From Streptococcus parasanguinis CC87K (GTDB lineage: Bacteria; Bacillota; Bacilli; Lactobacillales; Streptococcaceae): a stretch of 64,000 bases of DNA. Within the stretch, counting starts at the first letter, position 1. Each line of letters starts with the position of its first letter. The position numbers and the translations under genes were made by a program. The stretch is taken from NCBI RefSeq assembly GCF_000507765.1, contig NZ_KI669401.1, positions 1 through 64,000 on the forward strand, given 5' to 3'. The notes beneath the pieces were generated by a model, which was given only the letters and a program-made list of their open reading frames with translations, was not told the DNA's origin and searched no databases. Below, piece by piece: positions 17,798 through 26,482 of the stretch.

Positions 17798-18390
17798 CCT
17801 ATGAAAACTATCTAGGCTTTTCTCGTGAGGTCTTGCTTGAAAAAATGCGCCAAATCCTGCCAGAAAAGCGGCTTACTCACTGTTTAGGGGTTGAGAAGGC
17901 TGCGCGTGACTTGGCCAAACGCTATGGGGCTGACGAAGAGCAGGCTGGCCTAGCAGGTTTGTTACATGACTACGCCAAGAAATTATCGGATCAGGAATTT
18001 CTGGACTTGATCGATCGCTATGAGCTGGATCCAGCATTAAAAAACTGGGGTAACAATGTCTGGCATGGGATGGTCGGGATTTACAAGATCCAAGAAGACC
18101 TCGGACTGACAGATCCAGCCATTCTTCGCAGTATTGAGATTCACACCGTGGGGAGTGATCAGATGTCAACCTTAGACAAGATTGTCTATGTGGCTGATTA
18201 CATTGAGCACAACCGGGCCTTTCCAGGGGTAGAGCAAGCACGTGATATCGCTCAAGTTTCTTTGGATCGTGCCGTGGCCTATGAGACGGCTCGCACGGTC
18301 GAACACCTAGCCCACCAAGGATTGCCCATTTATCCCCAAACACTTGAAACCTATAACGTCTTTGTGAAGTATTTGAAAGAGGAGCAGTGA
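17794..18390 (+). CDS. yqeK: Symmetrical Ap4A hydrolase YqeK (HD domain)
   Basis: A 198-residue HD-superfamily protein of the YqeK family, shown in other Firmicutes to cleave diadenosine tetraphosphate to two ADP. Metal ligands: His in [10 protein letters not shown] in [10 protein letters not shown] in NVWHGMVG, H in IEIHTVG, D in [10 protein letters not shown]. It overlaps nadD by 4 nt (translational coupling), a pairing conserved across the phylum. The next gene starts immediately after its stop. Confidence 0.92.
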   Translation: MTYENYLGFSREVLLEKMRQILPEKRLTHCLGVEKAARDLAKRYGADEEQAGLAGLLHDYAKKLSDQEFLDLIDRYELDPALKNWGNNVWHGMVGIYKIQEDLGLTDPAILRSIEIHTVGSDQMSTLDKIVYVADYIEHNRAFPGVEQARDIAQVSLDRAVAYETARTVEHLAHQGLPIYPQTLETYNVFVKYLKEEQ

Positions 18391-18891
18391 GTGAAGACAG
18401 CTTTTATCATTATTGATGTACAAAATATCCTAGTTGAAACAGGCTTTGAGACAGAAAAGCTCTTAGAGAAGATCGCTTATTTGCAAGAGCAGGCTAGAAA
18501 ACAGCAGATTGAAATCATCTACATGCAGCATATTGAAACGCCAGAGGCTTTTACCTCGGAAGATTGGCAATTATCGCCCCTGTTGAAGAGGCAGGCAGAT
18601 GAGAAGGTGTTTCAGAAGCGATACAATAGCATATTTAAAGAGACAGGATTAAAAGAATACTTGGATCAACAAGGGATTGAACAACTGGTCCTGTGTGGTA
18701 TGCAGACAGAATATTGTGTCGATACATCCGTCAAAGTGGGGTTTGAATACGGCTACAAGCTGGTCATTCCAGAAGGAGCTGTCACAACCTTTGATGGAGA
18801 GGATATTCCGGCAGAAACGCTTAATGAATTTTATGAAAATATTTGGGCAGAACGTTTTGCGGATGTCTTAGATTACAAATCAATTTTTTAA
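18391..18891 (+). CDS. Cysteine hydrolase, isochorismatase-like
   Basis: 166 residues with the isochorismatase/nicotinamidase fold. It has a catalytic Asp in [12 protein letters not shown], a Lys in FQKRYNS and the nucleophile Cys in [16 protein letters not shown] (the EYCV position). The start is GTG directly after the yqeK stop codon (SD GAGGAG inside yqeK). It is in the NAD-related cluster with nadD, but the nicotinamidase metal-binding pattern is not obvious, so the substrate is unassigned. Full length for the family. Confidence 0.85.
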   Translation: MKTAFIIIDVQNILVETGFETEKLLEKIAYLQEQARKQQIEIIYMQHIETPEAFTSEDWQLSPLLKRQADEKVFQKRYNSIFKETGLKEYLDQQGIEQLVLCGMQTEYCVDTSVKVGFEYGYKLVIPEGAVTTFDGEDIPAETLNEFYENIWAERFADVLDYKSIF

Positions 18892-18905
18892 GGAAAGAGG
18901 ATTAC

Positions 18906-19259
18906 ATGAAAGAAAAAGAACTACTTGAATTAGTTGTCAAAGCAGCAGATGAAAAGCGTGCAGAAGACATTGTGGCTTTGGATGTTCAAAGCTTGACCAG
19001 CGTGACAGACTACTTTGTCATCGCAAGCTCTATGAACAGCCGCCAATTGGAGGCGATCGCTGAAAATATTCGCGAGAAGGTCGTTGAAGCTGGTGGCAAT
19101 GCCAGTCACGTCGAAGGTGATTCAGCTGGAGGTTGGGTCCTTCTTGACTTAGGTGGTGTGGTGGTCCATGTCTTCTCACAGGAAATGCGTGCCCACTATA
19201 ACCTAGAAAAGCTATGGCACGAAGCAAGTGCTGTCGATCTTTCAGCAGCCTTAGCATAA
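18906..19259 (+). CDS. rsfS: Ribosomal silencing factor RsfS
   Basis: 117 residues. It binds L14 (uL14) on the 50S subunit and blocks subunit joining in starvation. The family core is intact: [40 protein letters not shown] and REYYNLE-like [11 protein letters not shown]. The ATG at 18906 (SD AAGGAAAGAGG) is chosen over an upstream in-frame ATG inside the previous gene. A terminator follows, so it closes the yqeG-rsfS unit. Confidence 0.96.
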   Translation: MKEKELLELVVKAADEKRAEDIVALDVQSLTSVTDYFVIASSMNSRQLEAIAENIREKVVEAGGNASHVEGDSAGGWVLLDLGGVVVHVFSQEMRAHYNLEKLWHEASAVDLSAALA

Positions 19260-19265
19260 GCAGGT

Positions 19266-19294
19266 AAACTCAGTTGGCAGCAACTGAGTTTTGT
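19266..19294 (+). terminator. Terminator after rsfS
   Basis: Perfect stem AAACTCAGTTG (19266-19276) with CAACTGAGTTT (19281-19291), loop GCAG, followed by a short T-rich tail. Confidence 0.7.
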
Positions 19295-19332
19295 TGGTTA
19301 AATTGAAATTCTATGGAAAGAAAGGATGGGGC

Positions 19333-19560
19333 CTCGTGTTTGGTTGTTTTCTTAATTTAACACGAGCTAAAAGCTGTGAGAAAAAGAGTAACTTCCTTTG
19401 TATCTGAGGATACGGCAGAAAGTTTCCTATTTTCTCTTTGCTTTTAAGGCTCTTTGTATCTTAGAAAGGATTTGAACCCGTCCTGTAATCCTCGGAAAAT
19501 AGATAGCTCTCCTTGGAGCTTAGCTCCATCGTCGTGCTCCTAATTTTCTATCGGATTATG
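19333..19560 (+). other. Structured gene-free leader upstream of the yqeM-like gene
   Basis: This 320-bp gap has no ORF I believe. It has a hairpin CTCGTGTT (19333-19340)/AACACGAG (19359-19366), then a long imperfect hairpin from AAAAGC (19369-19374) to GCTTTT (19440-19445) with inner stems GAGAAAA/TTTTCTC, AACTT/AAGTT and GTATC/GATAC closing a TGAG tetraloop. A GGAGC-TTA-GCTCC hairpin and a GAAAAT/ATTTTC pairing lie near 19495-19550. It could be a structured 5' leader or a decayed mobile repeat; no known riboswitch was recognised. Confidence 0.5.
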
Positions 19561-19581
19561 GGCGGACTTGGTATCATGAAT

Positions 19582-20322
19582 ATGGCGACTTATGAAACGT
19601 TTGCGGCGGTCTATGATGCGGTCATGGATGACAGTCTGTATGACTTATGGACGGATTTTTCTCTCCGGTATCTCCCAAAGACAAAAGATAAGAAAAAATT
19701 ACTGGAATTGGCTTGTGGGACAGGGATCCAGTCTGTCCGCTTTTCCCAAGCTGGTTTTGATGTGACAGGATTAGACCTGAGTGCGGACATGCTGAAAATT
19801 GCTGAAAAAAGAGCTGCTTCAGCCAAGCAGAAGATTGATTTTATCGAGGGCAATATGCTGGACCTTTCGCAAGCAGGCACTTATGATTTCGTGACCTGCT
19901 ACTCGGATTCTATCTGCTATATGCAAGACGAGGTAGAAGTAGGGGATGTCTTCAGAGAAGTCTACAATGCCCTCAATGAAGGCGGAGTCTTTATTTTTGA
20001 TGTCCATTCGACCTACCAGACAGATGAGGTCTTCCCAGGATATTCTTACCACGAAAACGCAGAAGACTTTGCCATGCTCTGGGATACCTATGAGGATGCG
20101 GCCCCTCACTCGATCGTCCATGAGCTGACCTTCTTTGTCCAAGAAGAGGATGGCTCCTTTAGTCGGCACGATGAAGTTCATGAGGAACGCACCTATGAAG
20201 TTTTAACCTATGACATCTTATTGGAGCAGGCTGGCTTTAAATCTTTCAAATTGTACGCTGATTTTGAAGATAAGGAGCCAACAAAGACCAGCAAACGTTG
20301 GTTTTTTGTAGCACAGAAGTAG
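19582..20322 (+). CDS. Class I SAM-dependent methyltransferase (YqeM-like)
   Basis: 246 residues with SAM motif I LLELACGTGIQSVRFSQAGF (~40-59), acidic motif II VTGLDLSADML and motif IV FVTCYSDSICYM. It occupies the position of yqeM after rsfS in Firmicutes; the substrate is unknown. The start MATYETFAAVYD (19582) is chosen on family resemblance; alternatives are ATG 19576 and 19558. SD near GGGCGGACTT is weak. It is followed 6 nt later by tmcAL, so the two are cotranscribed. Confidence 0.87.
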   Translation: MATYETFAAVYDAVMDDSLYDLWTDFSLRYLPKTKDKKKLLELACGTGIQSVRFSQAGFDVTGLDLSADMLKIAEKRAASAKQKIDFIEGNMLDLSQAGTYDFVTCYSDSICYMQDEVEVGDVFREVYNALNEGGVFIFDVHSTYQTDEVFPGYSYHENAEDFAMLWDTYEDAAPHSIVHELTFFVQEEDGSFSRHDEVHEERTYEVLTYDILLEQAGFKSFKLYADFEDKEPTKTSKRWFFVAQK

Positions 20323-20328
20323 GACATC

Positions 20329-21426
20329 ATGACAGTTACAGGTATTATTGCAGAATTTAATCCCTTTCACAATGGTCACAAGTACCTGCTGGAACAGGCA
20401 GAGGGGCTGAAGATTGTGGCCATGTCTGGGAATTTTGTTCAACGTGGCGAACCTGCCATTGTAGACAAATGGATTCGCGCGCAGATGGCTTTGGAAAATG
20501 GAGCGGATCTGGTGGTCGAGCTCCCCTTTCTTGTGGCTGTTCAGTCGGCTGATCATTTTGCCAAGGGAGCGGTAGAAATCTTGTCCCGTCTAGGAATCGA
20601 CCAATTGACCTTTGGGACAGAAGCGGTCTTAGATTACCAAGCGATTGCGACTGTTTATTCGGAGAAAGAAGCAGAAATGGAAGCTTTCCTGCGAAGTCTT
20701 CCAGAAGATTTATCCTATCCACAAAAGACCCAAAAAATGTGGGAAACCATTGCTGGAGTGGAGTTTACAGGAGATACTCCCAACCATATCCTGGGCTTGG
20801 CCTATGCCAAGGCTTGTGCTGGGAAGAGGATTGCGCTCAAGGCTATCCAACGGCAAGGAGCAGGCTACCATTCAGAAGAAAAAGAGGTGGATTATGCTTC
20901 TGCCACTAGTCTACGCCTGCACAAGGAAGATCAGGACTTTGTCGCTAGATTCATGCCTAATAGCCAACTCTTTCAGTCGGCTCCACAGGTATCTTGGGAG
21001 AATTATGACCAACTGCTCCGTTATCAAATCCTAACCCGTCCGGATTTGACACAGATTTTTCAGGTCAATGAGGAACTGGCCAATCGGATAAAGGATGCGG
21101 TTCGAAGTGCTAGCTCTGTGGAAGACCTGGTGGAGAAAGTCGCAACCAAGCGCTATACCAAGGCGCGCGTGCGCCGCATCTTGACCTACATCTTGGTAGG
21201 GGCGATGGATCAAGCTCTTCCCGATGCCATTCATGTCTTAGGATTTTCCGCAAAGGGACAAGCTCACCTCAAAGGCTTGAAAAAATCAGTAGAAATCGTG
21301 ACTCGAATCGGTAAGGAACCTTGGGATGACTTGACCCAGCAAGCCGATCAGGTGTATCAGCTAGGCCATCCCCAATTGCCAGAACAGATCTGGGGTCGAG
21401 TGCCCGTGAGAGTGGAAGATCAATAA
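20329..21426 (+). CDS. tmcAL: tRNA(Met) cytidine acetate ligase TmcAL (YlbM)
   Basis: 365 residues. The N-terminal HIGH-type nucleotidyltransferase site is [20 protein letters not shown]. Then [14 protein letters not shown] and the C-terminal all-helical part ([12 protein letters not shown]) match TmcAL, which acetylates C34 of elongator tRNA-Met using acetate and ATP. Slightly shorter than the ~400-residue Bacillus enzyme, as is usual in streptococci. Probably cotranscribed with the methyltransferase upstream. No terminator was seen after it before the yebC promoter. Confidence 0.92.
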   Translation: MTVTGIIAEFNPFHNGHKYLLEQAEGLKIVAMSGNFVQRGEPAIVDKWIRAQMALENGADLVVELPFLVAVQSADHFAKGAVEILSRLGIDQLTFGTEAVLDYQAIATVYSEKEAEMEAFLRSLPEDLSYPQKTQKMWETIAGVEFTGDTPNHILGLAYAKACAGKRIALKAIQRQGAGYHSEEKEVDYASATSLRLHKEDQDFVARFMPNSQLFQSAPQVSWENYDQLLRYQILTRPDLTQIFQVNEELANRIKDAVRSASSVEDLVEKVATKRYTKARVRRILTYILVGAMDQALPDAIHVLGFSAKGQAHLKGLKKSVEIVTRIGKEPWDDLTQQADQVYQLGHPQLPEQIWGRVPVRVEDQ

Positions 21427-21474
21427 AGGGTGAATAGCCGAGCAACTCCAATTGGAAGGATACGCAAAAAACTC

Positions 21475-21502
21475 TTCCAAGTCTTGTGATTTGTGATATA
21501 AT
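21475..21502 (+). promoter_or_regulatory. Promoter of the yebC-type gene
   Basis: -35 TTCCAA (21475-21480), 16-bp spacer, -10 TATAAT (21497-21502). The SD AAGGAGAA precedes the ATG at 21547. Confidence 0.5.
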
Positions 21503-21546
21503 ATAAAAGATTGAAAATAATTTGAAAAAATTTAAGGAGAATCCTC

Positions 21547-22263
21547 ATGGGACGTAAATGGGCCAATATTGTTGCCAAAAAAACTGCCAAAGATGGTGCC
21601 AACTCAAAAGTATATGCCAAATTTGGTGTGGAGATCTATGTAGCTGCTAAAAAGGGTGAACCAGATCCAGAACTAAATACTGCTTTGAGATTCGTTATTG
21701 ACCGTGCGAAACAAGCGCAAGTGCCAAAACACGTGATTGATAAAGCGATCGATAAGGCAAAAGGAAACACTGACGAAACCTTTACAGAAGGACGTTACGA
21801 AGGATTTGGACCAAATGGTTCGATGTTGATCGTTGATACTTTGACTTCAAACGTTAACCGTACAGCTGCCAATGTCCGTGCTGCTTTTGGTAAAAACGGT
21901 GGGAACATGGGAGCTTCAGGTTCTGTATCTTACCTCTTTGACAACAAAGGTGTTATCGTCTTTGCTGGTGATGATGCCGATGCCATTTTTGAGCTTTTGC
22001 TTGAAGCAGATGTGGATGTAGATGATGTCGAAGCAGAAGAAGGAACGATCACAGTCTACACTGCTCCAACTGATCTTCACAAAGCAATCGTTGCTTTGCG
22101 TGAATCAGGTGTCGAAGAATTCCAAGTAACAGAATTGGAAATGATTCCTCAATCAGAAGTTGAGTTGTCAGGTGAAGATTTGGAAACATTTGAAAAACTT
22201 TACAGCGTTCTTGAAGATGACGAAGACGTACAAAAAATCTACACAAACGTAGATGGATTCTAA
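21547..22263 (+). CDS. YebC/PmpR family regulator
   Basis: A 238-residue YebC/PmpR family protein, the short-tailed streptococcal form (starts [12 protein letters not shown], not MAGHSKW). Family motifs are GTVSYLF-like [18 protein letters not shown] and the acidic [11 protein letters not shown] end. Members act as transcriptional regulators, and some family members relieve ribosome stalling at polyproline; which applies here is not evident. Monocistronic, with own promoter and a strong terminator. Confidence 0.93.
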   Translation: MGRKWANIVAKKTAKDGANSKVYAKFGVEIYVAAKKGEPDPELNTALRFVIDRAKQAQVPKHVIDKAIDKAKGNTDETFTEGRYEGFGPNGSMLIVDTLTSNVNRTAANVRAAFGKNGGNMGASGSVSYLFDNKGVIVFAGDDADAIFELLLEADVDVDDVEAEEGTITVYTAPTDLHKAIVALRESGVEEFQVTELEMIPQSEVELSGEDLETFEKLYSVLEDDEDVQKIYTNVDGF

Positions 22264-22299
22264 TCACTCATAAGAACTGTAGTGAATCCCATAAATCAA

Positions 22300-22336
22300 G
22301 AAAAGGATAGCTTCTCAGATCAAGCTATCCTTTTTC
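22300..22336. terminator. Bidirectional terminator between yebC-type gene and SOS cassette
   Basis: Stem GAAAAGGATAGCTT (22300-22313) with AAGCTATCCTTTTT (22322-22335) around an 8-nt loop, with A and T tracts on both sides. It separates convergent genes and overlaps the end of the DUF5960 reading frame. Confidence 0.85.
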
Positions 22337-22641
22337 TCTGCCTGATGAGCATCTATCTTTTGTAAGTGATGTCCTGTATAAGCGTAAATACGGGTCAGGG
22401 GTGATTGGGAGAGTGTGGAAACCTTAAAATAGAAATAATGGTCTCGATGATCCCGACTTTTAGTATGGTGAAGACGAAAGTAGTTTCGCTGGCCTGCTGC
22501 CATAGAGTGGAGAATATCGTCTTCTAAAAAGACGAGAGGCGTAGAAGTAGCGGCCCACTTGTAAAAGTCCATCTCAAATTGGTGGTAATTCTCCGAAAAA
22601 TAATCAAATTGTAATTCGTGTTTAGTCTGAATAGGTTTCAT
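22315..22641 (-). CDS. DUF5960 family protein
   Basis: 108 residues, belonging to the streptococcal DUF5960 family: ELQFDYFSENYHQFEMDFYK, then VFLEDDILHSMAAGQRNYFR. The start ATG at 22641 has SD GAGGAAA 9 nt upstream; an earlier in-frame ATG at 22662 lacks one. Its frame overlaps the YolD-like gene by 20 nt. It is the last gene of the repressor-polymerase cassette, and its coding 3' end contains one arm of the terminator. Function unknown; it is typically found beside UmuC-like polymerases. Confidence 0.8.
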   Translation of the reverse strand: MKPIQTKHELQFDYFSENYHQFEMDFYKWAATSTPLVFLEDDILHSMAAGQRNYFRLHHTKSRDHRDHYFYFKVSTLSQSPLTRIYAYTGHHLQKIDAHQAEKKDSLI

Positions 22642-22993
22642 AGGCTGTTTCCTCAGATTCAATAAAAATGATAGAGTCTACGAGGAGACGGTGGTAGTGG
22701 CCATCGCTTTTGAGAAGAGCCTCAGAAGCAGATAAGGTGTGAATCGAACCTGTGTAGGTTGCAAATTGATTCCCCTCTAGAGTTGTGATCGAGATCGTCG
22801 TTTGTTGTTGAAAGGCCTGTTCCAGGAGCTGGATCTGTTCAGCAAGTGGAAGAACCGTGAGCTGACTGCGGTCAATTTCTTTTGTATGCAGGGCAGTTGT
22901 GTGCTCGGATAAAAAGAAGCCAGCCCATTTGGCCATACCACGATCTTGAAATTCGCGGGCGGATTGATAAGGGAGATAAGAACGGTCGATCAT
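22622..22993 (-). CDS. YolD-like protein
   Basis: A 123-residue YolD-like family protein (DRGMAKWAGFFLSEHTTAL near the N-terminus, Sm-like beta strands TISITTLEGNQFATYTGSI). In Bacillus, yolD is paired with the polymerase gene uvrX, and the family is suggested to partner Y-family polymerases. Here its start overlaps the polymerase stop by 4 nt. Same operon as the repressor; expected to be DNA-damage inducible. Confidence 0.82.
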   Translation of the reverse strand: MIDRSYLPYQSAREFQDRGMAKWAGFFLSEHTTALHTKEIDRSQLTVLPLAEQIQLLEQAFQQQTTISITTLEGNQFATYTGSIHTLSASEALLKSDGHYHRLLVDSIIFIESEETAYETYSD

Positions 22994-24402
22994 GTTAATC
23001 CATCTAAGCCTCCTGCGGAATGTCCGCCTGTTAGTTTACTGCGTGCAATGGCGCGTGAGTTTTCTAGTAATGAGGAGCCTTTCTGAAGAGAGGTAAAGCC
23101 AAATTGGTCCCGAATGCGGTCAATGGTCTGCTGGAGTTTCTCCTCTTTTTCCAAGGATACTGGGTCATCAAAGAGAGAAAAGAGTTGAAGAGACTCCTCG
23201 ACAAGTTCTCCATAAAAAACGCCGATCTGGCGAATGGCTCCGCCTTCGTACTTGGAGCGAAAGAGCCGCAGAACCGTGTCGGATAAAACCTTGGTGGATT
23301 GGGTGGGTTCAATCTTTTGCTGGCAGTGAATGGACGGAAGCCCCTCGATTTTGGAGTAGGAGGCATGAATGGAGACCAGTTGGGTCTTCTTTTTTTTCCG
23401 TCGTAAGCGAATAGCCACCTGTTCAGCCATCTCCCGAAATACCAGTTCAATGTCAGTTTGTAGATGGTAGTCATAGGGCAAGATTTGAGAGTTACCAATG
23501 CCTCGCGATTTCGGACGATAAGGTTTGTGGACATTGCTTTCATCAATGCCATGAGCATGGAACCACAGTTGAAGGCCTATGACTCCGAATTCTTTCTTTA
23601 AGAGATCTGGATGAGCCTGAGCCAGTTCGGCAATCGACGTGATCCCGATCTTTTGCAATCGCTTTTCAGTACGACGTCCAATGCCCCAAAAATCAGTGAG
23701 ATGGGGCAGTTTCCAGACCTTACTTTCTACATCTTCATAAGACCAATTGGAGCGCATATTTCGGCAATGCTTGGCTTCATTGTCCAAGGCTAGCTTGGCA
23801 AGAAGGGGATTGGCATTGCTGAGGCCGATGGTAGAGTAGATGCCAGTTTCCTGCCAGATCCTTTTTTGGATTCTGGCAGAAAGGAGATCCAGTTTCTCCT
23901 TTCTAGAGAGGGAGGGATCTGGAATAAAATAATTTAAGGAAGAGGTCAGATCGATAAAACCTTCGTCAATCGAGTAAGGGAAAATATCATCTGGTGCTGC
24001 AAATTCTTGAAAGACTTTTTGAATCTCCATATTGACCTGAATGTAAGCATTCATCCGTGGAGGCACAATCAGGGTCCTCTTGGCCCAGGATTCAATGGAT
24101 GCAATAAAGGCTGGATCTGTTGGCAATCCTTGTTTTTTGGCGGCGTAGCTATTAAATTTTCTGGTTTTGAGGTCAAAAGGTAGGTCGTAGCTACGGCTGA
24201 CATTTTTCTTGCCAAAGACTTGTTTGAAAACGGGAGAGCTCGCCAAAATCAGGCCAGCAGAATTGTCGCTTCGACTCATGACGCAAAGGGAAGTCGTCAA
24301 GGGGTTGAGCCCCAGACGGACACATTCACAGCTAGCATAAAAACTTTTCATATCCACAAAAGCAATATCAGAATGAGGCTCACGTGAATAATCAAATAGC
24401 AT
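22990..24402 (-). CDS. Y-family DNA polymerase (UmuC/UvrX type)
   Basis: A 470-residue error-prone translesion polymerase. Catalytic motifs: AFVDMKSFYASCECVRLGL (~14-32, first Asp and steric-gate region) and YSIDEGFIDLTS (~142-153, Asp-Glu pair). A helix-hairpin-helix thumb is at DFWGIGRRTEKRLQKIGI (~238). The little-finger domain follows (RLRRKKKKTQLVSIHASYS). Full length. It lies 2 nt after the repressor stop codon. No canonical QLxLF-type clamp motif was confidently located at the C-terminus, although LQLFSLFDD (~409) is a candidate. Confidence 0.93.
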   Translation of the reverse strand: MLFDYSREPHSDIAFVDMKSFYASCECVRLGLNPLTTSLCVMSRSDNSAGLILASSPVFKQVFGKKNVSRSYDLPFDLKTRKFNSYAAKKQGLPTDPAFIASIESWAKRTLIVPPRMNAYIQVNMEIQKVFQEFAAPDDIFPYSIDEGFIDLTSSLNYFIPDPSLSRKEKLDLLSARIQKRIWQETGIYSTIGLSNANPLLAKLALDNEAKHCRNMRSNWSYEDVESKVWKLPHLTDFWGIGRRTEKRLQKIGITSIAELAQAHPDLLKKEFGVIGLQLWFHAHGIDESNVHKPYRPKSRGIGNSQILPYDYHLQTDIELVFREMAEQVAIRLRRKKKKTQLVSIHASYSKIEGLPSIHCQQKIEPTQSTKVLSDTVLRLFRSKYEGGAIRQIGVFYGELVEESLQLFSLFDDPVSLEKEEKLQQTIDRIRDQFGFTSLQKGSSLLENSRAIARSKLTGGHSAGGLDGLT

Positions 24403-24404
24403 AT

Positions 24405-25082
24405 TTAAACCTCGAGTGGAAGAAAATGCCCGACCACAATGCCGACGATTTTGGGCTCGTCTTCATAGGGAGCAAATAAATCATCGTAGTCAGGGTTGAT
24501 GGATTCTAAGCGCAAGCCTTCCGCTTCCCGATAGACTTTCTTGATGTAGGTTTTTCCATTCCAGATGATGGCATAGACCGCCCCATCGTAATCAAATCCA
24601 GTTTGCTTCATGAGGGCAACAGAGCCATTGGGGTAGAGAGGTTCCATCGAATTTCCGGATACCCAAGAAGCAAAGTCATGCTGGATCTCTTGGTCAAAAT
24701 AGACGGTTTCATAGTCCGTTTCGTTGTCATAAAAGGTGTGTCCCAAACCGGCTGCCAGCTCAATCGAAAGAACCTTATAAGCTGTCAAGGAGACAACTTT
24801 TTGCTGCTGTTCCAATAACTGGCTGGCCAACTGGTCGACTTTCATTTGATGAGGTGGGGTTAATAAAGGGTAGGTGTAGAGTGCGGAGTCTTTGTTAATA
24901 AAGTAGTCCTCTTTAACGGAGAGGCGCTTGGCCAACCTCCTGAGATTTTTTTCGTGTGGCTCCGCTAAGCCATTCTCCCAACTGGAGTATGTCTTGCGAG
25001 AAATCTTGAGATCCTCGTAGACATCTGCTTGGGTCAAGCCTTTTTCCAGGCGTCTTTCTTTTAGTTTTTTTGCATCAAACAT
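24405..25082 (-). CDS. XRE/S24 self-cleaving repressor (HdiR-like)
   Basis: 225 residues. The N-terminal XRE helix-turn-helix (~1-60: KGLTQADVYEDLKISRKTYS) is followed by a linker and a C-terminal S24 peptidase. The cleavage site Ala-Gly is in IELAAGLG (~118), the catalytic Ser in SGNSMEPLYPNG and the Lys in WNGKTYIKKVYR. It should autocleave on RecA filaments, derepressing the polymerase cassette, as for HdiR/LexA-type proteins. The start at 25082 (SD ATAGGAGAA) is preferred to an in-frame ATG 66 nt upstream that lies beyond the operator. Confidence 0.92.
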   Translation of the reverse strand: MFDAKKLKERRLEKGLTQADVYEDLKISRKTYSSWENGLAEPHEKNLRRLAKRLSVKEDYFINKDSALYTYPLLTPPHQMKVDQLASQLLEQQQKVVSLTAYKVLSIELAAGLGHTFYDNETDYETVYFDQEIQHDFASWVSGNSMEPLYPNGSVALMKQTGFDYDGAVYAIIWNGKTYIKKVYREAEGLRLESINPDYDDLFAPYEDEPKIVGIVVGHFLPLEV

Positions 25083-25093
25083 GTCGCTTCTCC

Positions 25094-25118
25094 TATGTAA
25101 CGTTTTAAAAGTTACATA
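25094..25118. promoter_or_regulatory. Operator palindrome of the SOS cassette
   Basis: The inverted repeat TATGTAAC (25094-25101) with GTTACATA (25111-25118) flanks a 9-nt AT-rich centre containing TTTTAAAA. It lies 12 nt upstream of the repressor ATG, just downstream of a minus-strand TTGATA (-35-like, complement of 25122-25127), so it overlaps the promoter. Expected to be the binding site of the XRE/S24 repressor; inferred from position and symmetry. Confidence 0.65.
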
Positions 25119-25181
25119 TAGTTTATCAAAAATGAATCCTTTTTGCAAGAGAAAAATTCAGTTGAAAACGAATGAAAAGAC

Positions 25182-25209
25182 TTGATTTTGATTGAAAAAG
25201 GAGTATAAT
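25182..25209 (+). promoter_or_regulatory. Promoter of asnA
   Basis: -35 TTGATT (25182-25187), 16-bp spacer, -10 TATAAT (25204-25209). The SD GAGGA and ATG at 25242 follow after a ~26-nt leader. Confidence 0.6.
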
Positions 25210-25241
25210 CAATTCTAAAATGTCTATAAATGAGGAACTAT

Positions 25242-26234
25242 ATGAAAAAAAGTTTTATCCACCAACAAAAAGAAATTTCGTTTGTTAAAACGACGTTTAC
25301 GCAGTATTTAAAAGATAAATTGGATATCATTGAAGTCCAAGGGCCAATTTTGAGTAAGGTAGGAGACGGGATGCAGGATAACCTTTCTGGGATTGAACAT
25401 CCGGTATCTGTAAAGGTCCTTCAAATTCCTGATGAGACTTATGAAGTCGTGCATTCACTCGCAAAATGGAAACGCCATACCTTGGCACGTTTTGGTTTTG
25501 GCGAAGGAGAAGGTCTCTTTGTCCATATGAAGGCTCTTCGTCCAGATGAAGATTCGCTAGACGCTATCCACTCTGTTTATGTAGACCAATGGGACTGGGA
25601 AAAAGTCATCCCAAATGGTCAACGCAATATCGCCTACCTCAAAGAAACGGTTGAAAAAATCTACAAGGCGATTCGTTTAACAGAACTAGCAGTAGAAGCG
25701 CGCTATGACATTGAGTCAGTTCTTCCAAAACAAATTACCTTCGTTCACACAGAAGAGTTGGTGGAACGCTATCCAGATTTAACTCCAAAAGAGCGTGAAA
25801 ATGCCATTGCCAAAGAATTCGGAGCCGTTTTCTTGATCGGGATTGGTGGAGAGCTTGCAGATGGCAAACCACACGATGGCCGTGCACCTGACTACGATGA
25901 CTGGACAACAGAGTCTGAAAATGGCTATAAGGGCTTGAATGGTGATATCCTAGTCTGGAATGACGTTCTAGGTTCAGCCTTTGAGTTGTCTTCAATGGGG
26001 ATCCGTGTCGATGAAGATACGCTTCGCCGTCAAGTTGCGATTACAGGGGACGAGGATCGTCTCCAATTAGAGTGGCACAAGGCTTTGTTAAATGGTCTCT
26101 TCCCACTCACGATTGGTGGAGGGATCGGACAATCTCGTTTGGCTATGTTCTTACTTCGTAAGAAACATATCGGTGAAGTCCAAACCAGTGTCTGGCCTCA
26201 ATCTGTCCGCGATGAATATGAAAATATCCTATAA
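25242..26234 (+). CDS. asnA: Aspartate-ammonia ligase (asparagine synthetase A)
   Basis: A 330-residue AsnA, the exact usual length. It makes asparagine from aspartate, ammonia and ATP. The fold is like class II aminoacyl-tRNA synthetases; visible signatures are [36 protein letters not shown] and the C-terminal [18 protein letters not shown]. The ATG at 25242 has SD GAGGA; the in-frame ATG 12 nt earlier lacks one. Single gene, followed 10 nt after its stop by the first copy of the dispersed repeat, which supplies its terminator. Confidence 0.97.
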   Translation: MKKSFIHQQKEISFVKTTFTQYLKDKLDIIEVQGPILSKVGDGMQDNLSGIEHPVSVKVLQIPDETYEVVHSLAKWKRHTLARFGFGEGEGLFVHMKALRPDEDSLDAIHSVYVDQWDWEKVIPNGQRNIAYLKETVEKIYKAIRLTELAVEARYDIESVLPKQITFVHTEELVERYPDLTPKERENAIAKEFGAVFLIGIGGELADGKPHDGRAPDYDDWTTESENGYKGLNGDILVWNDVLGSAFELSSMGIRVDEDTLRRQVAITGDEDRLQLEWHKALLNGLFPLTIGGGIGQSRLAMFLLRKKHIGEVQTSVWPQSVRDEYENIL

Positions 26235-26243
26235 GGAAAGAAA

Positions 26244-26427
26244 GAGAGTGGGACAGAAATCGGTAATTCGATAGAATTCGATTTCGTCGTCCCACCTCCG
26301 CACAGTTGAGTAGGGCTGTAAAAGCTGATGAAATCAGCGTAGTAGAGCCCACTCAACCACTGCGTCTTACTCGACAATCCAAAAATAATTGAGAGGCTAG
26401 GACTTTTGTCCCAGCCTCTTTTAATTG
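26244..26427 (+). repeat. Dispersed 3'-end repeat, copy 1 (after asnA)
   Basis: Begins GAGAGTGGGACAGAAATCGG 10 nt after the asnA stop and ends with a terminator hairpin (GAGGCTAGGAC...GTCCCAGCCTC, 26393-26418, then TTTT). Three hairpins in series: GTGGGAC/GTCCCAC, GTTGAGTAGGGCT/AGCCCACTCAAC with an inner GCTGAT-GAA-ATCAGC, and the terminator. Nearly identical copies occur at 39362, 55361 and (inverted) 56484. Not one of the pneumococcal BOX, RUP or SPRITE elements as I know them. Confidence 0.9.
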
Positions 26428-26482
26428 TTGCTTGACCATATCAAATCGCAATTTTCTGATTTTTTTTGGTATAATGGTCCCT

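Noticed and set aside
19455..19490. tRNA-like T-arm (GGTTCAAATCC on the minus strand)
   Set aside because: No acceptor, D-arm or anticodon arm can be paired around it; resemblance is limited to one short motif.
19513..19581. Longer N-terminus for the YqeM-like methyltransferase
   Set aside because: The extra residues come from the structured leader and do not resemble the family start; no SD at the first ATG.
26143..26352. Minus-strand ORF beginning MGSTTLISS, also found at 39150-39470
   Set aside because: The similar peptides arise because both ORFs lie in copies of the dispersed repeat; no SD, and they overlap asnA or the rhodanese gene.
26244..26427. Dispersed element as a pneumococcal BOX or RUP repeat
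   Set aside because: Length, hairpin order and ends do not match the BOX or RUP elements I know, and there is no sign of IS630-type ends.
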